From the NCBI GenBank assembly GCA_014218235.1, contig CM024760.1:144413245-144477244 (forward strand): a DNA stretch of 64,000 bases, in the 5' to 3' direction. A program made the translations under genes and the position numbers. This stretch comes from Colocasia esculenta. Taxonomy: Eukaryota > Streptophyta > Magnoliopsida > Alismatales > Araceae. The notes beneath the pieces are model-generated. The model was not told the origin of the DNA. It ran no database searches and saw nothing but the letters and a program-made list of their open reading frames with translations. Positions 24,901 to 34,300 of the stretch are shown here, one piece after another; position 1 is the first letter of the stretch; every line of letters begins with the position of its first letter.

Positions 24901-27900
24901 CATCCACTTTAAAGTGAACGAGGTCATCCTCTCTCTCCACCCAGCCCCTTTTCTTCCAACCCCGCACAAGAGTGGCCAGGGAGAGGGAGAGGGAAGGACA
25001 GCGGCGGTGGCTGCGATGGAGGGGAAGGTGGCTGCTGGCAGGCTGGCGGCCGACTTCAGCTGCGGCGGACAACTGGTCCCACGCCGACGACAGTGGAGGC
25101 GGCTGCAAACTACGGCTCCTCCCTCCTCTCCTTCCTCTGCTTCTGTCGGTGCCGAGAGAGAGAGTAGGGAGACGAAAGAGGGAGAGACGAAGGAAAGAGG
25201 AGCAGGGGGGGGGGGGCGAAGCCGGGCGAAGGGGGGGGGGGGGCGAGGGGCGAAGCAGGGCGGCGGTGGTGACACCGCGGTCCTGTAGCAGGGCGACGAC
25301 GTGCGGTTGGTGCTCCCGGGGTCGGCGAGGCAGGCGGACGGCGATAGCGATGTAGACGGGTTGGGATGCGTGAAAAAGAGAGGGGATTGGACTGAGGGTT
25401 GCTCTGATACCAAAATTGATGCGGGACAGCAGAGGACGAGAAGAAGAAGGTGGAGGGATAACCGGAGTCTCACCGGAGAGGGGGATAGAAGGTGGGGGTG
25501 TAGGCTTCGTGCCCTCCCTTTCACAGGGACCACCTTGGGGTGGGGCTTCTTCTCAAAGCTCCATTCTTCTCCATCGCAGAGAACAATTGCCAAACTTTTT
25601 TTCCTTCAATTCATCAATAATCAATCAACTACCTCAAAATAGAGTAATACATGTGTTTATATAGGTTTGGGCTATTCCCAATCCTAATGGACTTCAAATT
25701 AAAGATAGACTTCTATCCCTAATAAGACTTAACATATTAGAAACCTAAAGAAAGAAAAATAGAGAATCCTACCCATACAAGACTTGACTCAAATAAAGAA
25801 ATGAAAATTACACAAGAAAAAGTTAATTGGACTCTGATATGACCCTTTCGGACAATTTTACCCTTGGGCTTAAAAATAGTGTGAAAATTGCACCCAAAAT
25901 TACAGAAAAATGGGCTCCAAATGGGCCAAACCAATTATGTAGCTTCTCGCTCCCCATCACAATCCCGTGCGAAAAATGTGCATTAAACTATATAATAATA
26001 AAGACACAAAACAAATACCAATACAAAGAACAAGATGATAACAATATATTTCTAAATTTCCTTTGGAGTATATTTCTTAGAAAAGCACAATGGATAAAAG
26101 AAGGCAACAAGTAGAGACCATTATATGAATGTCAAACCATTAGAAAGACTATTTGAGGGAGACTGAAAAGCTTTCTAAAGGCTATGGATATGGAAAAAAA
26201 AAAGAATATGGATAAAAGAAGGCAACAAGTAGAGACCATTATATGAATGTCAAACCATTAGAAAGACTATTTGAGGGAGACTGAAAAGCTTTCTAAAGGC
26301 TATGGATATGGAAAAAAAAAGAATATGGAATGTCACTTGTCATCTAACTTCATCAGCTACATAGAACACGTCAGACCCTTCTTGAGAACTGGCATCTCTC
26401 TCTTCCTCAACGATGATAAGTTTGATCAGAAACATCAACAGCCCCAAGACAACTAGTCACTTCCAGAGAGAAAGAGAGACAACAAAAACTTGCCCCACTT
26501 TGATTTTTTGTAGTCTATAGACTCAGAAAAGGAAAAAAAATAAGTTTAGCCACAGGATGGTTCACCCAATATTCCCAGGACTTTGAATGTGTTCAAGCTG
26601 TAAGACAGGAATTAAGGAGCAAGATTTGTCCCTTGTAGCATGTAGAGATGGCAAGGAACTAGAAGAAACCTCATCCACATCTGTGGCTGACAGACACAAT
26701 GGTCCAGATGGGGCTCTCATATTTCTTTTTACCATATACATCTTATGTTCGCACTCCAACCTCATGGACTTGCTAGGACAAGGAGGCCCACTGCCCAGGA
26801 GATGTTCGGCCTCCCCATGGCTGAGGCTACTCACTATTTGGGCTTGATGCTGGACATGGTGAGTTTACTCTTGGTATTAGTAAAAAAAAAAACATTGCAA
26901 AGTGCAAGCTTTTCAGATCATGCATGCAGTCGCATAGGACTGTGCCCAAGGCTTGGCCAGGGTACAAGTAAAATATAGAACATAGTACATACCAACATGT
27001 ACCATAATTTTGATGCTAGAATCATACAACAGTCCTGCAAAGATTAAGATTAAAAAAGAACACCAATGGATAGAAGGGATAGCACGTACAAAGCATGCAT
27101 TTAAGTATGTCAATCTCAAACAATATGTTAATAAGTGCAATTAAACTGACTTGTATCAAAACTGATACCAAACAAGATGGTCTTGAAAGAAGACGAGTAG
27201 TGTCCATAATAGAAATTAGAAAATAGGAGATAATAAGTCGACAATTGCCATCACACCAAAAAAAATTTATTATTATTTTAAGGTTTGAAGCCCAGGAACC
27301 GCAAACAACAGCTCTCATAAGTTTTAGGTTATATACACAAGAAAAGATGTCCAGTTAAACAAATTATGGGGAAAAGAAAGAAGAAAGAAGGTGCCACAGT
27401 TTGAAAGGTACGAGAAAGACAGAAAATCTTTGAAAGTTGCAAACAGAATACCAAGGAGGATCCGGGACTTGGAGCATATTGTTAACATGGAATGACAGAG
27501 GAAATGAGTGTGATCATTATGGAACTGATCAGGATAACACCAGATAAGCTTTCACTAAACCAACCAGGCCCCATGACGCCTTTACAGAAGAGGGAGTCAC
27601 AATGTCAACAAGCAAGAAGCAGAAACTTTGGGATTAACAATCAAAAGCTGAAGATTGAAATCACAAATGTTGTGATTGATCTGGATCACAACTGAAAAAT
27701 GACTGAGATAGTCATTCCATCCTTATGAAGTATGACTATACATGCATTGAAAAGTGAGCCTTTAAATGTCCAATTTCCAAATAACACTTTATTTACCATA
27801 CCAGATTGGAAAACAAGAAAAAAAAGTCACATATTTAACACCTATCTTTTATTCATGTATATTACGAAAATCTCTGATACTTACTCATTTTATACTCTAC

Positions 27901-28643
27901 GTCATCAGATTAAACAACTCTATAAAATTCCTAAATCTCATAACTTTCCACACAAAAAATAATTACATATGTCCCAATGAATATTTAACTAGTTCTTCTG
28001 AAAATTATTTATTATCATATAATTGTAATTTTTGTCTCCAATATTCTAAATCAACCCTGCAGATATATTTTGCTTGTCCAACTGACTGTTTTGATCTTTT
28101 TTATGAATCCTTTGGAATTCAAGATGAATTATAACCAGATGTATTCACCATATATGTCCACCTCATATTTGACTACAGGTATCCCCAGATTCAAAATGTT
28201 CATAAAGTAAAGATCTGGATTGTATTATCCATATAGTTGTAAAGGCATCCAGGTGACCAAGTATGTTAATATCTTGATTGAAAAAAGCCAAATCTGGCAC
28301 ATCTGGAGTGTATTATCCATAGTTGTGAAGGAGTCAAGGCAACCAAGGTGTGCTTGGGGTCCTTGGGCACCTAAGCGCTTAGGCACCTAGGATGATGACC
28401 AATCTCGGCTATTTCAAGAGTATCCCCCTATATAGTATTTATTTCTCTAAAAAATATAATGCTCATAAAAATTCAATAAAAAAGAGCATAATGCGACAGA
28501 CATTATTGCAATAACTTATCACTGTCTAAACACGATCATTAGACTGTGATATAGACTCTATATCACAGTCTGAACACAGACTGTGTGAAGAGTGAACACA
28601 GTCTGCGCACAGGTTGGGGTTTAGGGTGGGGGTGAAGGGAGGG

Positions 28644-28694
<51 letters not shown>

Positions 28695-31600
28695 GGGACT
28701 TCACCGCCAGCCGACCAGGGTTGGGAGGGTAAGTCTGAGAGAGGGGAGGAGGAGTTCCGGAATCCCAGACCGAGAGAGGGAGAGAACAAGATAGAGAGAG
28801 AGAGTATGAAGTACCTCAAAGAAAAAGTGTTGCACCGACGATAGCGGCCGGAGGCGGCAGTCGCAGCAGGAGCACGGCAGAAAGCATGGAATTCCGGATC
28901 GGAACGGAGTCGGGAATCGGACCCCGCTGATTCCCATCCCAATCCAGCCTAAATCGGCCGGAATCTGCCAGAATCAGCCAGATTGGCCATGGCCGATCCC
29001 GATTCCGCAGATCTCGGCCGATTCTGCATTCCATGCCAGAAAGAACCCTAGATGCGGCCTCCGAAGAGGGGGAACAACGAATGGGGTGAGACAATCAAGG
29101 CAAAGGGGGTTGGAGTTTTAAAAGAGGATCCTATCTGGGTCAGGTGGGTCTTAGACCCTTAGCACCACTTTGGTATCGAGTTAGCACTAAGTTAACCTAG
29201 AGTTAACCCAAAAGGGGCTTTGGTATCGCATCAAATTTAGCCAGGGTTAAAGTGGGTTGAGCCAGGGTTGACTCTGAGTTAACCCTAGCTAACTCAACCC
29301 ACCTCCCCAGGTGGATTAAAGCCAACCCACCCCTGACCTACCCCATTTACCCTCCCATACCATCGCACATGAGCTTGCAGGCAGCCACAGCTTTCCATCC
29401 GGCGGGAAGACTTCCGCCATCGGCCTCCCATAATGTACACTACTTGGTGGGGACACCCGAGCACTAGACCGGGCCGACAGGATCCAAGTTTACAGCAGGC
29501 GGAGGCGACGAGCAGCGACGACGGCGTCCATTTGGCTTGGCGACTTGCCTTCGGGCCACTAGCATATTTATTTTATGAGTTTGGGCATTTAGTTGATGTA
29601 ATAAGGCCCATTAGAGCTCTTTCTATTTTCTGTGTATTTTTTGGTCCGAATTTGGACTTATTTTAGGCTTGGGGTATTTTAGTCCATGTCTGTGTGTCAG
29701 TGAGGGCCATTAGGGTTCCCTCACTATAAATAAAGTGTAATATCCTGTTTTTAGGGTTAATGAAGATTTGAAGAACAGCTTTGTGCGCAACCTTCTTGTC
29801 TTCTTCTTCAGCGGGGTGGAATCCCCAGGGTGGAAGCCCAAACCCCTTCTTCTTCTTCTTTCCCCACGCCTCTCCCTTTCTGTTCTCTGTCTTCTTCCTC
29901 CGCCACGCATTGTTGTGCCACATCACTACTTTATTATTGACACGTTTTTAATTGCGTTCAAAAGTAGAGCGTCAAAAAATAATTTACGCACGAATCAATG
30001 TCTATTTACTATTATTAAAGATAATTAATCAATAATGACAAAGTTATCATTTTCCATACGTTCCATGGGAAACAATGGATAGTTACTAAAAATGCTATAC
30101 CATGGTTCCCATTTAAATAACAGCATTTTTTACTAAAAAAGGTATACCATTGTTCCCATGTACTATGCAAAAAGTACACGTCTTAAATGCCAAAAGTGTT
30201 TGAATCAGGGGTACTTTGGGTATTCATTGCAGAGATGAAGAAATTAACTCATCTACCTGTACCAAAGCACACAACACACAAATGGGTAAGTCCATTTATT
30301 CAAGTGAGTTAACTCACATGTTACCAAAGCAACAAGTGGGTAATTCATGCATAACTTTACTTCTGGGTTGGAGTTAGCCAAAGTGGACCAACAGGCCTAG
30401 GTGCTCCAAGGCACCCAAGTGGGTCAGGTGGGTCTTAGACCCTTAATGGCCCTAAGTGCTCCAAGATACCCAAGTGGGCCTAGGCGCACTCCTTGACTGC
30501 CTAGGCAGAGCCTTGGAGCACTTTTTTGGTTTTCTGAAAAGCGGCCTGTTTCTGAGCAAACAGGAAAGCACCTTTGCGCCAAGGCAGCGCCTAGGCAACC
30601 ACCTTGACATCTATGGTATTATCTCAGTTTTATCATGTCACTATCCTGGCTTTACCAGTATTACAGGTTCTAAATTTCTAATAATGTGAAACTCCACATA
30701 AAGTGGTAACAACCTGATTCCGTTCTGTGGAAGAAATTCAAAATCAATCTCCCATTTAAACTCCTTCCACATTCCCCTTTTTCAACAGATCTACTATTAG
30801 AATAAATGTTAAATGCTACTTCATACATTAATTTCTTAAAGAATGTATTGGAAATTTTCCATATGAATGCCACTTTTCATTTCTACTTTCATATGAAAGC
30901 TACTGCATAAAAGTAGGTTTAACTAAGTTTCAACAACTATATTAGCCATTCTTTACCCCTAATAACCCCATTACCCTCTAATCTAGCAAGCTCCAATTTG
31001 GAGCCTAGAGTTTGAAGCTAAAGGACCATATTAATCTACATAAGCCATGTTTAGTGTCATCCTCTGCGGAAAAAAAAAGGTTGAAACCTAGCGAAGGCCA
31101 AAGGACTCCTAATATGAAAGCGCCAAACATGCTCTCTGACTCTAAGAGATCAAAATCCCTAAATGATATTCATGACAGGGCTCTAGAATCTAGATAAGTC
31201 ATGTGGTATGACTGAGAAGGCAATAAGAAAACCAGAGTATAAGAGAATTACCTTAACAGCCCAATGTTAATAGTAACTAATCCATGTTATGAAAGATGAT
31301 TGCCTCGCTCACCTAGGGAATAGTGTAGTTCTGTCCCACCTATCCTCATGTTCACCTTATGCACCTAGCAACTCACCTTTATTATTCATGTCAAATGCTT
31401 GTAAATCTTAATTAACTGGCATTGCCTATTTTTGTTCTTACTTCAAAGTGGTCAATACCTCTTACAATCTAATTACCCTTTTCCTCCTAACACTGTCATG
31501 CTTTTCTTAGTCTTAATAATTCCTAAGACTATCCACTACTTAATGAGTGTTTTATTCAAAATAGCCTCTATATTGGACATGATCGGTGACTCCCTAAGCC

Positions 31601-33600
31601 TCACTCATCATTGTCTGGATGTTTTGTTTATTTTCCACCTATTGTAATTTTCTTTCTTCAATGTTATTCATGCAAGAAAACATGTTGCCTCAATGCCTCA
31701 GCACATCGAGGCTGATGCAAAACCCGGGTCCCCTAGCTTGCTTATTGCTTCTAAATACATAGTTGTGTATGCCATATTTAATAATATCTGATTTTTCATT
31801 TTTACACATTTTTATTAGATGTCGCCACACATTTGTAGACCACTGCCTAGGCAATTAAGATTACAGAGGGCCCATGTTCAACCTATACTGATAACTACAT
31901 AGTGACTAATGATTACTAAATTTTACAATGAACAACTGAAAAATATGTCACAGATTAAAAAAAAAAGCCTGGAACTCTGCATCAAAAGCTCCCTCGATCA
32001 AGGATGGGAGTTTCAGTTTCGGGATCGCCCAGGCCCGAAACCAAAACTGTTTCGGTTTCATTTCGGCCGGTTTAGGCCGGTCTCGAGCGGCCTCAGGAGG
32101 ATAGTGTCGGCCGGCCGGTTTCGGACAGTTTCGGTCTGGTTTCGAACAAAACTACTTAAAATATTATTTTTCAGTTTCAGAAATGCTACAGTAGTTTCAG
32201 TCAGTTTCGTTTCGGCCGAAACCAACAACCATGCCCTCGATGGCTGTCAAAGAGAGTGGGAGAGAGTTACATGAATACACAATAACAGAAAGATTCACCA
32301 AGTGAAAAGCAAACAAGTATCAACTTGAAAGATTCCATACCTGCTCCAAATCTACATTTGCATAAGGATAATAGAAACTTGTGTAGATTAAATATTAAAA
32401 TATAGTTCAAGTAATTGTTATCAATAGAACCATGAGGTGCTTCAAACATGATGTAACTCAATAAACATTAGCATGGATCTCAATATGGCATTGGCATCAA
32501 AATCTAAGCACTATAAGTGTGTGACAGTTGATAAGTATGATAGGGATTGGACTACAGATGAAAAATGAGATCTTGTGATGCTTTCAGGTGATATACCTCT
32601 TTAGAGTATAGAAGACAGACTTCAGAGTTCAATATCATCATTTCCTACTCTAAGAATGAGGAAAAAGCAAATATCATCATGATAAAAAAAAAAAGCAACA
32701 GATTGTGATGCAGACAAACATGAGAATCGAGAATAAATTACTGTGTGAATTTACTTAGTTTACCAATCCTTGCAGCCTTCACACTGGACCATGAGGTCAT
32801 CTGGGTTGTATGGCATCTCGCACTTGCAATAACTAAAGAAGAAATGATGAAAACATGCAAAGAGTAATGAATACCAGGCGGGGACCCTACTGCAATAGGA
32901 AACCAAAAAAAAAAACAGGGCAAAAGTAAGAGATGCTACAATCAACATACACGGCAACTCTGTCAGGGGTGAAACTGCCAGTGGCAGCCTTGTATTCAAA
33001 GCGGCAGAAGTAATCTTCAGCACCAACATTCTCGAGCTTAGTGTAGTTCTTGAAGGAGTGAACAATGCACTTGCCTTCAATGGTATGGGCACTCTGCACG
33101 TCATAGTGATCTGAAAGGAACAGCTCCTTGGCCCCATGGAACTGGCGACGGCCTCCAATTGACTCTTCAGGCCGATAATACCAACGGACCCTCACCTTTA
33201 CATTGTTGCGATGGTCTGCCTCAATCTTCTCCACGCGTGCTACATACGGTGGCTTATCCAAGTCCGACGGCCGCATCAGCACACAGTCCCCCACTGCAAC
33301 AAAAACAGCAGCAGCAACAACCCACCAAACAAAAATGAGAACCAAGCAAGGAACCGAAAAGGAGGAACAAAAAATCAAAACGACCATCGGCTCATGGCAT
33401 TGCTTCAAAACTTCCACGGAATGGAGAATGGCTTGATGATATGAAGCTAGATGAGAAAAACAAAAGATTTAAATAATAATAAGGCATGCACTTGCGACAA
33501 AGATAGGATTTTGGTCTTGAAGCACACCTTTGACGACCTTGTTGGTGCCCTTGATGGTGTATGATTCGAGATCCTTCTTCCCAGGCTTCGTTTTCGCCAT
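6934..33600 (-). CDS. EBS: EBS-type BAH-PHD chromatin reader, five exons
   Basis: Exons on the minus strand are 33600-33528, 33293-32951, 32832-32764, 23212-23074 and 6960-6934. All junctions are GT-AG and the phases agree. The CDS is 651 bp, giving 216 aa (Arabidopsis EBS is slightly longer, about 234 aa). The protein opens MAKTKPGKKDLESYTIKG. It has a BAH domain (about residues 26-140, with RVRWYYRPEES and GGRRQFHGAKE) and a PHD finger with all eight ligands: C141, C143, C156, C159, H164, C167, C183 and C186. It ends in the basic tail VESKRRKR, a likely nuclear signal. By family knowledge, EBS reads H3K27me3 through BAH and H3K4me2/3 through PHD, acts with Polycomb-linked proteins in the nucleus and represses flowering. 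GTNKVV and AEDYFCRFEYKAATG favour EBS over its paralogue SHL. The frame is intact, so I infer a functional gene despite 25.6 kb of TE-filled introns. Expression is not shown. Confidence 0.93.
7690..7775. repeat. 38-bp tandem duplication
   Basis: CACAGCCATTTATTTCTCAT begins a 38-bp unit repeated 2.2 times (starts at 7690, 7728 and 7766) with one substitution. It lies within EBS intron 4. Confidence 0.9.
10543..11445 (-). CDS. G1-encoded protein with retropepsin-like fold, active site lost
   Basis: A 300-codon frame from the ATG at 11445, the only ORF of the element. Near the N-terminus, LLIFDPLQSCNYIS aligns without gaps to the gypsy retropepsin segment LIDSGATHNFIS; the Asp is kept but Ser/Thr-Gly is replaced by Pro-Leu. 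Further on, YLIVGRKWLQRERVEV matches the VLGVQWL...G.V region that follows in such proteases. The C-terminus ends RILRHFKTRG just before the polypurine tract. The related element G2 encodes the same protein: shared ISQA(V/I)V, GAW.TI, WL..R.V, F.FP.Y, WD..LF.E.GF and ILRHFKTRG. No catalytic function is expected; the role is unknown. Homology to retropepsin is my alignment by eye. Confidence 0.6.
   Translation of the reverse strand: MISSTFRTLVRLSNRRVILLIFDPLQSCNYISQAVVDSLSQSGKLIVSENGSIWVPFSLTFRENSEHKDLIYHSGAWATILSHQSSILPTDNVYLIVGRKWLQRERVEVFADESFCTIRDLDYPGCRFKFPAYVPKAQRSLQVKVCQPDSQVALQQKLESTILPTVDDAQVEVHYPLTPTMVEPEEMIENVAMTDSIDVRETTHIVESWDHSLFIEAGFDALSDHLFEISTLSGSHPPMKDVLFSIDSGDFDVVWHGFELCCRHQPQLSSLIICMGMAVLQWLVAPLSISRILRHFKTRG
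11500..12588 (-). other. G1 GC-rich leader and primer binding site
   Basis: Extremely GC-rich sequence between the primer binding site (about 12577-12588) and the ORF, including a G run near 12328-12340. Long open frames exist on both strands because stop codons are rare at this composition, and none has a recognisable domain. G2 has a GC-rich leader in the same place. Confidence 0.6.
14150..18052 (+). mobile_element. Decayed L1-type LINE (endonuclease, RT, zf-RVT)
   Basis: LINE ORF2 domains appear in order but in shifting frames with many stops. An endonuclease segment has CVGGDFNAM near 14790. The plant-L1 connector WIKEGDRNTTYFQRIASKRR is near 15420-15480. RT fragments include RPIS at about 15880 and the catalytic YADDTILFL near 16357. 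A C-terminal zf-RVT-like region has FSVRSAYRLIS and a CXXC segment around 17370-17560. The 3' end near 18052 is AT-rich without a clean poly(A). 14157-14423 may be the end of ORF1. The element lies in EBS intron 4, antisense to the gene, and is dead. Confidence 0.8.
18053..20539. other. No gene recognised, apart from the tandem repeat
   Basis: Intron sequence of EBS. A tandem duplication lies at 18781-19270; the rest shows no domain, TIR or LTR that I can delimit. Confidence 0.5.
18781..19270. repeat. Tandem duplication, unit about 251 bp
   Basis: The unit starting CCTGCTCCATCTTCAG (18781) recurs at 19032 with few substitutions. Unit 1 carries an extra short internal duplication of GCTGTATACTTGTCCCC near 18951-18985. 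Confidence 0.9.
20540..20940 (+). repeat. Interspersed repeat, arm 1 of an inverted pair
   Basis: Contains TATTGCAATAATG, GAATTTTTATGAGCATTATA, GAAATAGCC and CACCTAGGCGCC in this order. The same series is found reverse-complemented at 28325-28530. The CCTAGGCGCC-rich part suggests a dispersed DNA-transposon derivative. A third, diverged copy of the CTAGGCGC part is at about 30385-30615. Confidence 0.7.
23074..23212 (-). other. EBS: EBS exon 4 (second half of PHD finger)
   Basis: The acceptor is GAAATAG|GTTTCATCC and the donor is CCCAAG|GTGAGC. It encodes 46 residues beginning FHPSCMGMTIEQAKKLDHF, with the last four zinc ligands (H, C, C, C). It lies 9.55 kb from exon 3. Confidence 0.9.
23317..25959 (-). 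mobile_element. G2: non-autonomous LTR retrotransposon
   Basis: The 5' LTR is 25417-25959 (543 bp) and the 3' LTR 23317-23874 (558 bp), nearly identical; on the minus strand they run TGATGGGGAG to GCATCA. The target-site duplication CAATC is perfect (23312-23316 and 25960-25964). The primer binding site on the minus strand is TGGTATCAGAGCAACCC beside the 5' LTR, and the polypurine tract beside the 3' LTR is AACCAAGGGAGAA. Each LTR has a TATATAAA box on the minus strand (about 23555 and 25655). The GC-rich leader (about 24900-25400) and single damaged ORF match G1. The 3' LTR ends only about 100 bp upstream of the EBS exon 4 acceptor, in the gene's sense orientation. Confidence 0.9.
23885..24592 (-). 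pseudogene. G2 copy of the G1 retropepsin-like protein, disrupted
   Basis: Reading minus from about 24592 there is CISQAIVNILLQIGEVIV, then a stop (GKT, stop, at about 24467), then YFDGAWCTI, GKEWLEERHVAI and FCFPKYIS. A later segment has WDQYLFVESGF and VLEIS, and the frame region ends WILRHFKTRGRVFSNQGR at the polypurine tract. Each block has a counterpart in the intact G1 protein in the same order. Stops and frameshifts make this copy non-functional. Conservation of blocks between two diverged elements argues that the protein was under selection at some time. Confidence 0.7.
26092..26329. repeat. 118-bp tandem duplication
   Basis: GGATAAAAGAAGGCAACAAG starts at 26092 and again at 26210. 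The two 118-bp units are almost identical, differing mainly in the length of an A run. Confidence 0.93.
28325..28530 (-). repeat. Interspersed repeat, arm 2 of an inverted pair
   Basis: Reverse-complement counterpart of 20540-20720, including TTCAATAAAAAAGAGCATAATG against the other arm's CATTATGATCTTTTTCATTGAA. EBS exon 4 and G2 lie between the arms. Confidence 0.7.
28648..28689. repeat. (GA)n microsatellite
   Basis: About 20 AG dinucleotides, with shorter GAGA runs nearby (28740-28805). Confidence 0.95.
29136..30445. repeat. 26-bp direct repeats bounding a 1.3-kb segment
   Basis: An identical 26-bp sequence (GGGTCAGGTGGGTCTTAGAC core) lies at 29136-29161 and 30420-30445. Between them are sequences rich in GAGTTAAC and TTTGGTA / TACCAAAG motifs of opposite orientation, plus the solo LTR. 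This may be a decayed TIR element interrupted by the LTR, but I cannot place its ends. Confidence 0.5.
29445..29925 (+). mobile_element. Solo LTR of the G1 family
   Basis: 481 bp starting TGGTGGGGACACCCGAGC and ending CCACATCA, homologous along its length to the G1 LTRs (shared CCATTTGGCTTGGCGA, CACTATAAATAAAGTGTAAT and GGGGTGGAATCCCCAGG). A perfect 5-bp target-site duplication, CTACT, flanks it (29440-29444 and 29926-29930). It keeps the TATA box (about 29724). No internal sequence remains, so it is a recombination product. Confidence 0.92.
31996..32230. repeat. TTTCGG / GGCCGG-rich interspersed repeat
   Basis: Repeated GTTTCGGT, TTTCGGCCGG and GGCCGAAACC motifs give partial palindromes. 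A related AATCGGCCGGAATC-rich stretch is at 28860-29040. No coding content. Confidence 0.4.
32764..32832 (-). other. EBS: EBS exon 3 (first half of PHD finger)
   Basis: The acceptor is TTTAG|TTATTGC and the donor is GATTG|GTAAAC. It encodes the first four zinc ligands, CKC and CEGC, and the start of the aromatic-cage Trp codon. Confidence 0.9.
32951..33293 (-). other. EBS: EBS exon 2 (BAH domain)
   Basis: The acceptor is TTGCAG|TGGGGGAC and the donor is GCCGT|GTATGT. It encodes residues 25-138, essentially the whole BAH domain. Open frames that continue past 32951 run into intron 2 (32950-32833, 118 bp) and are not coding there. Confidence 0.93.
33528..33600 (-). other. EBS: EBS exon 1
   Basis: Starts at the ATG (33600-33598) and encodes residues 1-24 plus one base of codon 25. 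The donor is G|GTGTGC. Intron 1 is 33527-33294 (234 bp). Confidence 0.9.
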
Positions 33601-34300
33601 CTGGGTTCCGCTCTTCCTCTCTGACACAAACAGAAGATGAACAGACTGATGACTCTGGCCGAGCAGCAACCAGGAAACGTTATACGGCAAAGACGGAAAC
33701 GCGCAAAAGACCACCGTATTCCCTCCCCGGGGCAACCACCTACCCCGATGCTGTTAATCTCAAACGAACCCTTGCTGGGACGAGGAACGCGGGGGGATGC
33801 GGGGCAAGGAAGGATGCACCAAAACTAGCAGGACCAATTGCCGATGCTGCTAGGGACGAGGCATTACCCTCGGTTGCGCGGGAGGTTTTTCCGACGAAAA
33901 CCCTAATGGGGGGGGGGAATCTGGGAGGAGGGGCCGATGCCCCGTGGTTGAAAGGGGGGAAGGGAGCGAGGGGCCACGGGCCACCCGTTCGAAGGGAGGG
34001 AAGCAGCAGGGTGGAGGGAGGGAAAGGAAAACCCTAGCAGGGGAGGTGGTCTGGGGGAGGAGGGGTCTGGGCTTCAGCTCTGAGCCTGTGTTCTTTTGTA
34101 TTTCTTCAAAAAAAAAAAAACAGACTAAACTGGAGGAGGGGGGGGGGGGGGGATGTTATAATTAGCTTCCTCCTTTCCATTGGTTAGAGTCTCTCCTCTG
34201 GGTGGGGTTTGTTTTTTTTGGAGAGAGGGCTCGGGCTCGGGCTCGGGCTCGGAAGGGAAGGGGGCTAAGGTGAGAAAAAACGCCATGCAGTGGCACTGTT
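33601..34300 (-). promoter_or_regulatory. EBS: EBS 5' flank / promoter region
   Basis: Immediately upstream of the EBS ATG. GC-rich with G runs (33907-33915 and 34139-34152) and a GGGCTC hexamer repeated four times (34227-34252). Transcription start and TATA box cannot be fixed by eye. The region is inferred from position only. Confidence 0.4.

Larger units (their letters stand above)
23213..32763 (-). other. EBS: EBS intron 3 (9.55 kb)
   Basis: Contains G2, a tandem duplication, the second arm of the inverted repeat, a GA microsatellite and a solo LTR. In 25965-28320 and 30450-32700, outside the listed repeats, I see no gene. A possible alternative acceptor, TTTTGCAG, lies about 45 bp upstream of the exon 4 acceptor. 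Confidence 0.8.

Noticed and set aside
32887..33417. A 176-codon frame containing the BAH domain, taken as one gene
   Set aside because: The frame runs through intron sequence at both ends. The BAH part belongs to EBS exon 2 with clear splice sites at 33293 and 32951.
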